Shown one piece after another: positions 49,413 through 57,430 of a stretch of DNA of 64,000 nt. The translations under genes were made by a program, and so were the position numbers. The notes under the pieces are model-generated. The model had not been told where the DNA came from. It saw only the letters and a program-made list of their open reading frames with translations, and searched no databases. This DNA comes from Streptomyces sp. NBC_00554 (GTDB taxonomy: Bacteria > Actinomycetota > Actinomycetes > Streptomycetales > Streptomycetaceae). Positions within the stretch are counted from its first letter, which is position 1. Each line of letters starts with the position of its first letter. The stretch spans positions 8,758,501 to 8,822,500 of the forward strand of contig NZ_CP107799.1 in assembly GCF_041431135.1 (NCBI RefSeq), in the 5' to 3' direction.

Positions 49413-50438
49413 ATGCTCATCACCCCCACCTTCGGCAGTGTCGAAGGCGCCTACCTGGAGCTGCTCCGTCTGGCGACCGAGCAGCACGAGTACCACATTG
49501 ACGCACGCGGCAACGAGGCTCGCGAAGTGATCGGTGTGACCTTCCGCCTCTCCGACGCCCGTCAGCGCCTGCCGTTCCTGGCCCAGCGCAAGGCCAATCC
49601 GGTGTTCCAGTTCGCCGAAGCACTGTGGTACCTCGCCGGCCACCGAGACCTGGAGATGATCGGGTACTACGCCCCGTCCATGCGCTCCAGTTCCATTGAC
49701 GGTGTCCATCTCAGCGGATCGGCGTACGGGTACACGCTGTTCAACCCGGCAGGCAGCGACACGATGTCACCGTTCGACCGGGTCCTGGAGCTGCTGCAGA
49801 CCGAGAAGGACAGCAAGCGGGGCTACCTGCCCGTCTTCTCCGCCGCGGAACTGGCCGTCAGAGACAACCCCGACGTGGCGTGCCTGGCCGGCCTACACCT
49901 GCTCCCGCGCGAGGGGCGGCTGCACATGGTGTGCCACATGCGGGCCAACGATCTCGACTGCGGTCTGCTGTCCGACGTCTTCAGCTTCACCATGATCCAC
50001 GAATTCGCGGCCATTCAGCTCGGCCTGGAACTAGGCACGTACACCCACACCATCGGCTCGGCCCACGTCAATGACCGCAATGCCGACCGCGTCAAACGGG
50101 TCCTCGCCGAGGCGGACAACCGCCCGGCACCGACCACCTTCCTTTTCCCGGCCATGCCCGAGAGCACCACCAAGGCGACCGTGCAGCACGTCCTGGAGCA
50201 CGAAGAGGCACTGCGCACGAACCAACTCCGCTACAGCGCCCGCCACATCGCAGGCCTGGGGCTTCATCCGTACTGGCAGCAGGTGGTGCTGCTGTTCGAG
50301 CTGTACCGGCAGATCCGCCACGAGCAGACCGAGGCGGTAGACCCGGACATCCTCGCCGCCCTGGACCCGGGGCTGCGCTGGCTCGCTGGTCACCGCTGGC
50401 CAGCCTGCGCCGCCGCAGTGGATGGTGGTGCGCAGTGA
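49413..50438 (+). CDS. Thymidylate-synthase homologue, predicted cytosine-nucleotide hydroxymethylase
   Basis: 341 residues from ATG 49413 (GGAGG at 49404). Aligned by eye to ThyA: Glu58 region as FQFAEALWYLAG, catalytic Cys in DVACLAGLHLLP, substrate Arg in CHMRANDLDCG, and His207 in TIGSAHVND. The base-recognising Asn177 (PFNIASY in ThyA) is Asp here (GLLSDVFSF), the change known from dCMP hydroxymethylase. So a CMP/dCMP 5-hydroxymethyl- or methyl-transferring enzyme is predicted rather than dTMP synthesis. GTGA overlap with the next gene. Confidence 0.78.
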   Translation: MLITPTFGSVEGAYLELLRLATEQHEYHIDARGNEAREVIGVTFRLSDARQRLPFLAQRKANPVFQFAEALWYLAGHRDLEMIGYYAPSMRSSSIDGVHLSGSAYGYTLFNPAGSDTMSPFDRVLELLQTEKDSKRGYLPVFSAAELAVRDNPDVACLAGLHLLPREGRLHMVCHMRANDLDCGLLSDVFSFTMIHEFAAIQLGLELGTYTHTIGSAHVNDRNADRVKRVLAEADNRPAPTTFLFPAMPESTTKATVQHVLEHEEALRTNQLRYSARHIAGLGLHPYWQQVVLLFELYRQIRHEQTEAVDPDILAALDPGLRWLAGHRWPACAAAVDGGAQ

Positions 50439-51475
50439 CCCGGAAGCCGCCGAGCGGCGCCGTGGTGGACGGCATCGACTTCAACCACTGGGCGGTCATC
50501 CTCTGCAAGCCGGACTGCGTGGAACGGGGCCTAGTCCCGCGCGTGCTCGAAATGATCGAAGCCTCGGGCGTCGCCGTTTCGGGCCGCATGGACGTAGTGG
50601 CACGGCCGTGGCAGGCGCACGTCGCCTACCGGGACCTCCTGACGGACACCAAGCAGGCACCGCATGACCTTCCCGCCCATCTCGACGACGCGTTCACCAA
50701 TCGTCCCGTGGCAGTGGCGCTCGCCCACGGTGAGCCCGGTCTCCATGCCCGACTGCGGCAGCTCATCGGCCACACCGACCCCACCATCGCCGTAGCCGGC
50801 ACGATCCGCGGCGACCTCGGCGACGACAGCCTCGCCGTCGCGCGCGCCGAGCGGCGCCTCGTGCGCAACCTCGTCCACACCTCAGACGACCCGGACGCCG
50901 CCCGGCGGGAGTTCGGTACGTGGTTCGGTGCCGGCCGCGTGTTCGACGTCCCCGCCTTCGACCAGTGCTCCGTCATCCTGTGCAAGCCCGACGCGGTCGA
51001 CCGCGGCCTCGTCGATGCCGTACTGGACCGGATCCGCGCGGCCGGGGTCACAGTCTCGAACCGGCTCGACGTCACTGTTCAGGCGTGGCAGGCACACGTC
51101 CATTACTGGGATCTCCTCGTCGATGCCGACTGGTTCCCCGACCGGGACATCCCTGCCTGCCTCGACGCCATGTACGCCGACCAGCGCGTGAGCGTGGCAC
51201 TCGCCCACGGCGAGCCCGGCATACACGCTCGCCTGCGCAATCTCCTCGGCCACTACGACCCGACCCGGGCCGCCCGGGGCACGATCCGCCGCGACCTCGG
51301 CAATGACAGCCTCGCCGCCGCGCTCGACGAAAAGCGCCTAGTGCGCAACCTCGTCCACACCTCGGACGACCCGGACGCCGCACGCCGCGACTTCGGTACC
51401 TGGTTCGGCGCCAACCGCCGCCTCCGGCTGACGCCTTCGTCCGTCCCGCTCCAGCCCACGCCCGCCGCCCGCTGA
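50435..51475 (+). CDS. Tandem-fused nucleoside-diphosphate-kinase-like protein
   Basis: 346 residues containing two NDK-like domains (about 15-170 and 180-335). Each has the Kpn-type VILCKPDxVxRGLV start, ALAHGEPG, TIRxDLGxDSL and the active-site motif NLVHTSDDPDAARR-, so the phospho-His is kept twice. Bacterial NDKs are normally single-domain, about 140-residue proteins. It probably phosphorylates the modified nucleotide to the triphosphate, or binds it. Confidence 0.83.
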   Translation: MTRKPPSGAVVDGIDFNHWAVILCKPDCVERGLVPRVLEMIEASGVAVSGRMDVVARPWQAHVAYRDLLTDTKQAPHDLPAHLDDAFTNRPVAVALAHGEPGLHARLRQLIGHTDPTIAVAGTIRGDLGDDSLAVARAERRLVRNLVHTSDDPDAARREFGTWFGAGRVFDVPAFDQCSVILCKPDAVDRGLVDAVLDRIRAAGVTVSNRLDVTVQAWQAHVHYWDLLVDADWFPDRDIPACLDAMYADQRVSVALAHGEPGIHARLRNLLGHYDPTRAARGTIRRDLGNDSLAAALDEKRLVRNLVHTSDDPDAARRDFGTWFGANRRLRLTPSSVPLQPTPAAR

Positions 51476-51500
51476 CCCGTCCCCGTCCCTTGGAGTTCCC

Positions 51501-52703
51501 ATGACCGTGTTTGCAGAGCTCGCCGCAGTGCCACGCCGCCCGCTGCCAATCCTGACGGACCAGCAGATCGGCGGCCTGAAGCCGGAGCTGTCCGAGGTGA
51601 TCGAGTACCGCAAGTCGGGACTCTCGGTGAACTGGATAGTCGGCTGCCCCCTGGAATGCAGCTACTGCGTGCGGCACCTGTTCGACAACTTCGAGATGAA
51701 AACGCCCAAGCGGCTCATGAGCGACGAGGCGGCAGCCGCCTCCCTCGTCAGCCACCCGTACTTCCGGCCGCACCAGACGCCGGTGCAGCTGCTGAATCGG
51801 GCGACCGACCCCATGCTCCCCGTCGTCAAGCCGCACCTGTTCGCCGTGCTGCGGCTCCTGGACGAGCAGGGCCTGACCAACCACGTGCTGATCATCACCC
51901 GCTGGCGGGTCTCGCCGCAGGACTGCGCCGTCCTCAACTCCTTCCAGAACCTGCGCCTGACCGTGCTGGTCACCCACTCCGGCATCGATCACCCCGGCAT
52001 CGAGCCGGTGGACTCCAGCATCGCGGCCGGAAGCTTGCGCACCCTCTACGAGCACGCCGACCGGTACCGCACGATCCTGTACTGGCGGCCGATCGTGCCC
52101 GGCCTGAACGACTCCGACGCTCACGTGGAACAGGCCCGGGAGCTGTCACTCCACGCGCACGCCACCGTGTTCACCGGCCTGTTCTTCCGCGAACAGATCA
52201 AGGCCTACTACGAGGCGAACGGCCTGCCGACGCCGTACGACGACACGGCCCGCCGCAAGATCATGCCGGAGCTCGCCGAGCAGCGGATCCTGGACGCCTT
52301 CCACGAGGCGCGAGTGGTCGGCCATGCGCCGTGGGGCACCTTGTTCCGCAAGACGAGCTGCGGTGTCGCCTACGCGCACGGGGAGCCCGACTACAACGGC
52401 CACTACGGCATCCGCGAACTGTGCGACATCTGCCCGTCCGAACAGCTCGCGCGGTGCCGCAACGCCTGGGTCACACCCGGTCTCGCGCATGTCACCCAAG
52501 AGGCGCGAGCCCTCGGCGCGATCGGCGAGGTTGAGGTCAACGACCGTGCCATCGTCGTGGAGGGACTGGACGAACCGCCGCGCTACTACCTCCAGCACGG
52601 CTTCGGCTACCAGTGCCACGACCGCGGCAAGCCCCACCAATACCGCCAGCACGGCCGCGCCCCCATCGGCTGGTCGGCGGAGGACGGACCCGAGACCCCA
52701 TGA
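51501..52703 (+). CDS. Radical SAM enzyme
   Basis: 400 residues from ATG 51501. The cluster motif is CPLECSYC (CxxxCxxC) after SGLSVNWIVG. The TIM-barrel core continues with QLLNRATDPMLPVVKPHLF and VLIITRWRVSP. C-terminal TSCGVAYAH and LCDICPSEQLARC could ligate an auxiliary cluster. The sequence belongs to a group I cannot place functionally. Within this operon a radical modification of a nucleotide or of the 34-residue peptide is possible. Overlaps the exonuclease by ATGA. Confidence 0.85.
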   Translation: MTVFAELAAVPRRPLPILTDQQIGGLKPELSEVIEYRKSGLSVNWIVGCPLECSYCVRHLFDNFEMKTPKRLMSDEAAAASLVSHPYFRPHQTPVQLLNRATDPMLPVVKPHLFAVLRLLDEQGLTNHVLIITRWRVSPQDCAVLNSFQNLRLTVLVTHSGIDHPGIEPVDSSIAAGSLRTLYEHADRYRTILYWRPIVPGLNDSDAHVEQARELSLHAHATVFTGLFFREQIKAYYEANGLPTPYDDTARRKIMPELAEQRILDAFHEARVVGHAPWGTLFRKTSCGVAYAHGEPDYNGHYGIRELCDICPSEQLARCRNAWVTPGLAHVTQEARALGAIGEVEVNDRAIVVEGLDEPPRYYLQHGFGYQCHDRGKPHQYRQHGRAPIGWSAEDGPETP

Positions 52704-53302
52704 ACTTTGCCTCCTGGCCCCCCTTGCTCGTCGTCGACGTCGAAGGGAACGGCACCGCGCCGCCCGACCTGGTCGAGGTTGCGGCGCTCCCCGTCCGCGA
52801 GGGCCGCCCCGACACGAGCACCGCCGCGGCGTGGCTGACCCGCCCGAACCGTCCCGTCACGGCCTTCGCCACCAAGGTCCACGGCCTGAGCAACACGGAT
52901 CTCGCGGACAAGCCAGCATGGGTGGAGATCGCCGACCAGGTGCACGGTTTCCTCGCCACGTCGTGGATCTGCGCGCACAACGCGCACACGGACTACCGAG
53001 TCCTCAAAGCGCACCTGCCGACGTGGGAGCCGGCCGGAGTCCTCGACACGCTCCGCCTCGCCAAGACCACCGTTCCCAACCTGTCCGGCTACAGCCTGGA
53101 CGCCCTCATCTGCCACATGAAGCCGGACCTGAGCAAAGCCCCCGCCCAGCGGCACCGGGCCACGTTCGACGCCTATGCCACCGCTCAGCTCCTCATCGCC
53201 ATGGCCGCCCACTACGACACCTGGGACCAGCTCGTCGCCGCGGCCGTGCCGCCCGGCCTGCCCGGCGCCCCCGAACCAGAAAAGGACCCAACCCTGTGGT
53301 GA
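52700..53302 (+). CDS. DEDDh-type 3'-5' exonuclease-like protein
   Basis: 200 residues. Exo I: LLVVDVEGNG (DxE); Exo II: ICAHNAHTDYRVL; Exo III: QRHRATFDAYATAQLL (HxxxxD). This is the DnaQ/RNase T fold with all catalytic acids. In a nucleotide pathway it may release nucleotides from nucleic acid or trim a modified oligonucleotide. GTGA overlap downstream. Confidence 0.85.
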   Translation: MNFASWPPLLVVDVEGNGTAPPDLVEVAALPVREGRPDTSTAAAWLTRPNRPVTAFATKVHGLSNTDLADKPAWVEIADQVHGFLATSWICAHNAHTDYRVLKAHLPTWEPAGVLDTLRLAKTTVPNLSGYSLDALICHMKPDLSKAPAQRHRATFDAYATAQLLIAMAAHYDTWDQLVAAAVPPGLPGAPEPEKDPTLW

Positions 53303-53889
53303 CCCAGACAACCATCCGTATCGGGGTGCTCGGCACCCACTCCACCGGCAAGACGATGCTGCTGAAGCGGATAGAGATGGAACTGCGAGGCCACGGCGTC
53401 ACCGTGGCCCGCACCGGCCGCCTCGCCAAACGTGCCGCCGCACTCGGGCTCCCGAAGATGCAGCACCACACCGGCCAGTCCACCGAGTGGATCATCGCCC
53501 GGGGCATCGCCGACGAGATCGAGGCCGAGCAAGGCGCGGGCGTGGTCCTCGTCGACCGGGCCTCCTTGGATGCCGTCGCATACCTCCGGGCGGCTCTGGA
53601 GTACCGCGGTGAAGTCCTCCACCGTGGCGAGCTGGAGCGTCTTCGGTTGCTCGCTGGGACTCAGGCCCCGAAGTACGACCTTCTCCTCGCTACCGTGCTC
53701 GACCCGGACGTGCCCGTCGACAAGAGCCACGACTACGACGATCGCTTCCGCCGCCTGGTCGACAAACACGTCCACAGCCTCCTCGCCGAGGACGAGTTCC
53801 CGCACCAGCGCGTCACCAGCGATTCCGAAAGTCAGACACGCGCCATCGAGCGGGCACTTCAGCTCTGCCTGCAGGAGGCCGCCGTATGA
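53299..53889 (+). CDS. P-loop nucleotide kinase-like protein
   Basis: 196 residues from GTG 53299 (GTG 53296 also possible). Walker A: GVLGTHSTGKTMLLKR. A Walker-B-like VVLVDRASLDAVAYLRAAL and a lid-like segment follow. The HSTGKT loop resembles NadR/thymidylate-kinase-like P-loop kinases. It may phosphorylate the modified nucleoside monophosphate before the NDK-like protein. Overlaps the next gene by ATGA. Confidence 0.72.
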   Translation: MTQTTIRIGVLGTHSTGKTMLLKRIEMELRGHGVTVARTGRLAKRAAALGLPKMQHHTGQSTEWIIARGIADEIEAEQGAGVVLVDRASLDAVAYLRAALEYRGEVLHRGELERLRLLAGTQAPKYDLLLATVLDPDVPVDKSHDYDDRFRRLVDKHVHSLLAEDEFPHQRVTSDSESQTRAIERALQLCLQEAAV

Positions 53890-54662
53890 CCGGCACTCCG
53901 CCCGCCGGCACGATCACCATCGCCGGGAAGACCGTCTCCCGGCTCGGGTTCGGCACCATGCGCCTGACCGGCCCCGGCACCTGGGGCTATCCCGATGACT
54001 GCCACACGGCGGTCAGCGTCCTCCGCCAAGCGGTCCACACGTACGGGATCACGCACATCGACACTGCGGACGCCTACGGACCCCACACCGTCGAGCACTT
54101 GGTCCGGGAAGCCCTGCACCCGTATCCGGAGAACGTGCTGATCGCCACGAAGGTCGGCATGCTCCGCCCCGCCCCGGACGTGTGGACCCCGCACGGCTAC
54201 CCGGCATACCTGCGGGCGTGCGTTGAAGCAAGCCTGCGCCGCCTCGGTGTCGAGCGGCTGGACCTCTGCTACCTCCACCGCATCGACCGGGAGGCTCTGC
54301 TTTTCGACCAGTTCGAGGTGATGAAGGCGCTCCAAGACGAGGGCAAGATCGGGCACATCGGCCTGTCGAAGGTCACTCCCGAGGACATCCGCGACGCGGG
54401 CAAGGAACTCACTGTCGCAGCCGTGCAGAACGTCCTCAACATGACGGACAGCTTCGACCCCGCGCTCGAACTCTGCCAGGACCTCGGCATCCCGTACGTG
54501 GCGTACCGGCCGCTCGACGCCGGCGTCCTCGCGAGCACGCGAGGTGTGGAAGAACCTCTTCAGTGGCTACTTCACCGCGGTGACCACGTCGCGCCGATTC
54601 CCAGCACAAGCCAACCGCGGCACCTCGAACAACTCGTGACCGCTGTGGCGGGCGGTGTCTGA
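53886..54662 (+). CDS. Aldo-keto reductase
   Basis: 258 residues. The catalytic tetrad is visible: Asp and Tyr in HIDTADAYGPHTVEHL, Lys in VLIATKVGML, His in LCYLHRIDRE. NADPH-binding C-terminus IPSTSQPRHLEQL. Typical for the family though slightly short. It would reduce an aldehyde or ketone, for instance one formed by the dioxygenase or radical SAM enzyme. TGATG overlap downstream. Confidence 0.88.
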   Translation: MTGTPPAGTITIAGKTVSRLGFGTMRLTGPGTWGYPDDCHTAVSVLRQAVHTYGITHIDTADAYGPHTVEHLVREALHPYPENVLIATKVGMLRPAPDVWTPHGYPAYLRACVEASLRRLGVERLDLCYLHRIDREALLFDQFEVMKALQDEGKIGHIGLSKVTPEDIRDAGKELTVAAVQNVLNMTDSFDPALELCQDLGIPYVAYRPLDAGVLASTRGVEEPLQWLLHRGDHVAPIPSTSQPRHLEQLVTAVAGGV

Positions 54663-55201
54663 TGCCGACGGCTGGTGCCCCACCCGTACCCGCCTCTGCG
54701 ATACGGCAGCGGGCAGCCTACGAGAACTGGCGGCCGCCAGTCGTGGGGGTCGCTTTACTCGTGCCGGTGGGAACGGATCAGTTGCTCGTCATCGAACACG
54801 CTGGTCTCCTCCTTCCTGTGGGGGCCGTCCACGACGGACAGATGCCAGAGGAAGCAGCCAAAGCGGTCCTGCGTCTGGAGCCAGACGGCATACATGTCCT
54901 GCGCCGGGTTGCGGTTGATCAAAGACAGCCGACGCGCCGGCGGAAGGTCATCACGCACATCGTCGCCACAAAGCCGCTGGCTCCCGACGACATCGTGCGC
55001 CTCACGTATCGCGATCCAAGAGCGGCTATCCGCGTGATCCCCCTAGGACAGGTGACCGCGCACCTGCCCCCGTGCGCACATAGGCGAACCCTTGCCGCGC
55101 TCAACGCCCTTGAGCAGGACAAGACGGCCTACCTCGACTCGGGAACCATTCGGCGTACCGAGCCCAGTGCCAGCCGTCTTACTGAGCACAGCTGGCAGTA
55201 G
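54662..55201 (+). CDS. Degenerate Nudix-fold protein
   Basis: 179 residues. VVGVALLVPVGTDQLLVIEH and LLLPVGAVHDGQMPEEAAKA have the Nudix layout, but the box motif continues VLRLEPDG instead of REXXEEXG: the catalytic glutamates are missing. It may bind rather than hydrolyse a nucleotide. Last gene of the operon; about 300 bp of unassigned sequence follows. Confidence 0.6.
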   Translation: MPTAGAPPVPASAIRQRAAYENWRPPVVGVALLVPVGTDQLLVIEHAGLLLPVGAVHDGQMPEEAAKAVLRLEPDGIHVLRRVAVDQRQPTRRRKVITHIVATKPLAPDDIVRLTYRDPRAAIRVIPLGQVTAHLPPCAHRRTLAALNALEQDKTAYLDSGTIRRTEPSASRLTEHSWQ

Positions 55202-55502
55202 CCCTCTGCTCTCGGAGGCCCCTCGGGCAACCCTGCAAACCCCATCTGTTACATACGCATCGACCTCGGCGTTTCGGCCATCCCGGGGCTTGGGGTCGAT
55301 CCGTACGCCCCAAGGGTCGATGCATCATCCATGGCGCGCGCATCGCGCGATTGTGCGGAATCTGCTCCGTCGCAAACACGTGTGCTCGATATCGCGGCGC
55401 CTCTCGTGGACTCGTGTGTCGCAAGTTGGTTCACAACTGCCCTGTGACGGCAAAGCTTGAGAGTGTGCCGTCGAAGATTGAGCACCCCTAGGCTCGTGTC
55501 CA

Positions 55503-55967
55503 TGTCATGGATCACGCTGGTGTCCACCGCTCTTGGGGCCGTTGTGGGGCTTGGGTCGGTCGGCATTGCTGTCGGAGCGGGTGCGCTTGGGGCGGGAACG
55601 CGACGAACGCCAACTCGGCGCGCAGAGAGATATCTACGTCGCCTATCTGACTGCCCTGCACGACGCCAATCAGGCTCTGCGCCTGGTTTCGCTTGGTCAT
55701 CACCCCGCGGAAGCCTCCCGTGATCTGGCGGAACGAGGCGCCTTCCGCGACGCGGGACTGGTTCAGGCCCGCGAGCGCATAGTGCTCTCAGCGTCAGAGC
55801 CGGTCGTCCAGGCCGCTGATGCCGCCTTCATCCGCTCCAAGCCGGATGATCCGGTCCAGAGGAGTCGCCGCCTTCTGCGTGCCTGGGATTCGCCCATGGC
55901 AGACAACAAAGAACCCCCAAGGACTGGAACCTGCTCGGTGGGCATGTCAACGTACAACGTCCCGTAA
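55503..55967 (+). pseudogene. Frameshifted Streptomyces membrane-anchored hypothetical protein
   Basis: SWITLVSTALGAVVGLGSVG in one frame continues as RVRLGRERDERQLGAQRDIY, VAYLTALHDANQALRLVSLG and RDAGLVQARERIVLSASEPV in another. This is a common Streptomyces family with an N-terminal membrane anchor and a helical domain. The 3' part is replaced at about 55890 by the repeated small-ORF sequence. Non-functional. Confidence 0.6.
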
Positions 55968-55978
55968 AACACCAGGTC
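55896..55978 (+). pseudogene. Frameshifted second copy of the 28337 small ORF
   Basis: ATG 55896 gives MADNKEPP, and after a 1-nt deletion in CCCCCAAGG the other frame continues KDWNLLGGHVNVQRPVKHQV then SER. Compare 28337 (VADKEDRPKDWQTLQRHVN). About 70 percent of bases are shared over 90 bp. Confidence 0.45.
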
Positions 55979-56079
55979 AGCGAAAGGATGCGGGCTTCCG
56001 GGCCGCCTGGGGGCCGACCGCCGTAGCAGCATGTGACCCGTCCTGCTCCGTCTTGCCGGGAGGCCCGTCCCAAGGAGGC

Positions 56080-56450
56080 CCACCTGTCGAATCCCGCCCT
56101 CCGATCCGCCCGATTCACTGCCTCCATCCTCTTGACGCTCAGCGCCCCGAACGCGTGGACCGCACAGGAGAGGGAGGACTATGGCGCCCTTCCCCAGCGT
56201 CGGGCCTCTGCGTCTGCGCGGCCGGGCTGCTCAGCGAGGCCCTGCTGCACGCGGCTACCGTCGCGATTCAGCGGTCCTCGCGCACGTGGCGGTGCACCCC
56301 GGAGCCCAACTCGGCAGGTCGCCCGAGCTGTTGGTGCTTCAGAGCGAGTCGTGGCCCGTAACCTCCGCCAACTCGCTGACGACGGGTTGCTGGTGCTTGT
56401 AACGGACTGCGCGACCCTCGCTCTCCGGTCGTACCGGCTGACCTCCCGGC
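56080..56450 (+). pseudogene. Decayed winged-helix regulator
   Basis: Pieces in three frames: RFTASILLTLSAPNAWTAQE, then AGLLSEALLHAATVAIQRS, then VARAVGASERVVARNLRQLA plus DDGLLVLV. These could form one wHTH protein after removing two frameshifts. Weak support. Confidence 0.35.
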
Positions 56451-56506
56451 CGAGGCCGATACAGGGCGCCGGGAAAATCCCTAGTCGTGCAGCGCGATAC
56501 GTAGCA

Positions 56507-56539
56507 GACGATCCCCGGTTACCGAAACCGGGGATCGTC
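56507..56539. terminator. Hairpin terminator
   Basis: GACGATCCCCGGTT (56507-56520) pairs perfectly with AACCGGGGATCGTC (56526-56539) across a 5-nt loop. The 56540-57000 stretch that follows has no gene I can support. Confidence 0.7.
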
Positions 56540-57001
56540 CAGAGCATTGATGGTGTTCGCACTCGGCTGTGCTTGGCGGTGGAGCCGTAGCGAACGCAGT
56601 AGACAGCGCTGCAACGATCCAGGGAGGAAATGAGCGGCGCCTGCCTGCTGCTGCCCCGAAGTCCGCAGCGCCTGTTCGCTGAAAGACAGCGATTCCTCCG
56701 CCGAGTCGGCGTGGGCTCCCGGCGTTGTTGATCCCGCTCTGTCGCTCCGCGCGCTCCTTCGCAAGGAACACCACCTCATGTACCGATCCGCGATACCCCC
56801 TGCTCTTTTTTGCCCCGGGCTGGCAGACCCGTCTGCCTGCTTTCAGAAGCCGACACCGGCTGAGATCCCTTGGGGCCGTCTCGCAGCCGCCCACTACCTT
56901 CCTGACCTGGCGAGCGAGCCGATGGCAGCTGTGCGCCGTCCATAGCACGGCTCCAGTTGCGGCTTGTCCGCTAAGTCCCCTCGCACTTCACCACAGCCAG
57001 T

Positions 57002-57033
57002 GGGTGGGCGGAGGATCCGTTCTCCGCCCACCC
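57002..57033. promoter_or_regulatory. Inverted repeat upstream of the excisionase
   Basis: GGGTGGGCGGAG and CTCCGCCCACCC form a 12-bp stem with an 8-nt loop, 38 bp before the excisionase ATG. It could be a terminator of upstream transcription or an operator. Confidence 0.5.
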
Positions 57034-57071
57034 GGTCCCGCTCCCTTCCGCGCCTCGCAGAAAACCCCTTC

Positions 57072-57377
57072 ATGCCTGCCCGACCGCTACTCGCCCCATC
57101 GGCCGCACCCGTTCCCGCGAGCGCCGTACGCGCCGCATTCCTCAACGTCAAGGACACCGCGGCGTACCTCGGCCTCTCAACGCACACGCTTTATGTCTGG
57201 CGACACCGACGGCAGGGACCGCCGAGCTTCCGCATGGGCTCCCGAGGCCGCGTCATGTACCGGCGGGAAGCCCTCGATGCCTGGATCCGTGAGCAGGAGC
57301 GGGCCGACTCCCGCTCCAATCCGGTGCTGAACCCGCTGAGCGCAGCTCCACAGCAACGCAGCCGCCCCAGCGCCTGA
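57072..57377 (+). CDS. xis: Excisionase-type HTH protein
   Basis: 101 residues from ATG 57072. The MerR/HTH_17 motif FLNVKDTAAYLGLSTHTLYV then WRHRRQGPPSFRMGSRGRV and MYRREALDAWI is the classic Xis/AlpA-like layout in Streptomyces integrative elements. It lies 53 bp upstream of the integrase. Confidence 0.85.
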   Translation: MPARPLLAPSAAPVPASAVRAAFLNVKDTAAYLGLSTHTLYVWRHRRQGPPSFRMGSRGRVMYRREALDAWIREQERADSRSNPVLNPLSAAPQQRSRPSA

Positions 57378-57430
57378 CGTGCCGAACGTCGTATCGCGCG
57401 CCGTTTGCACCCTCTTGAAAGGAGACTCAC

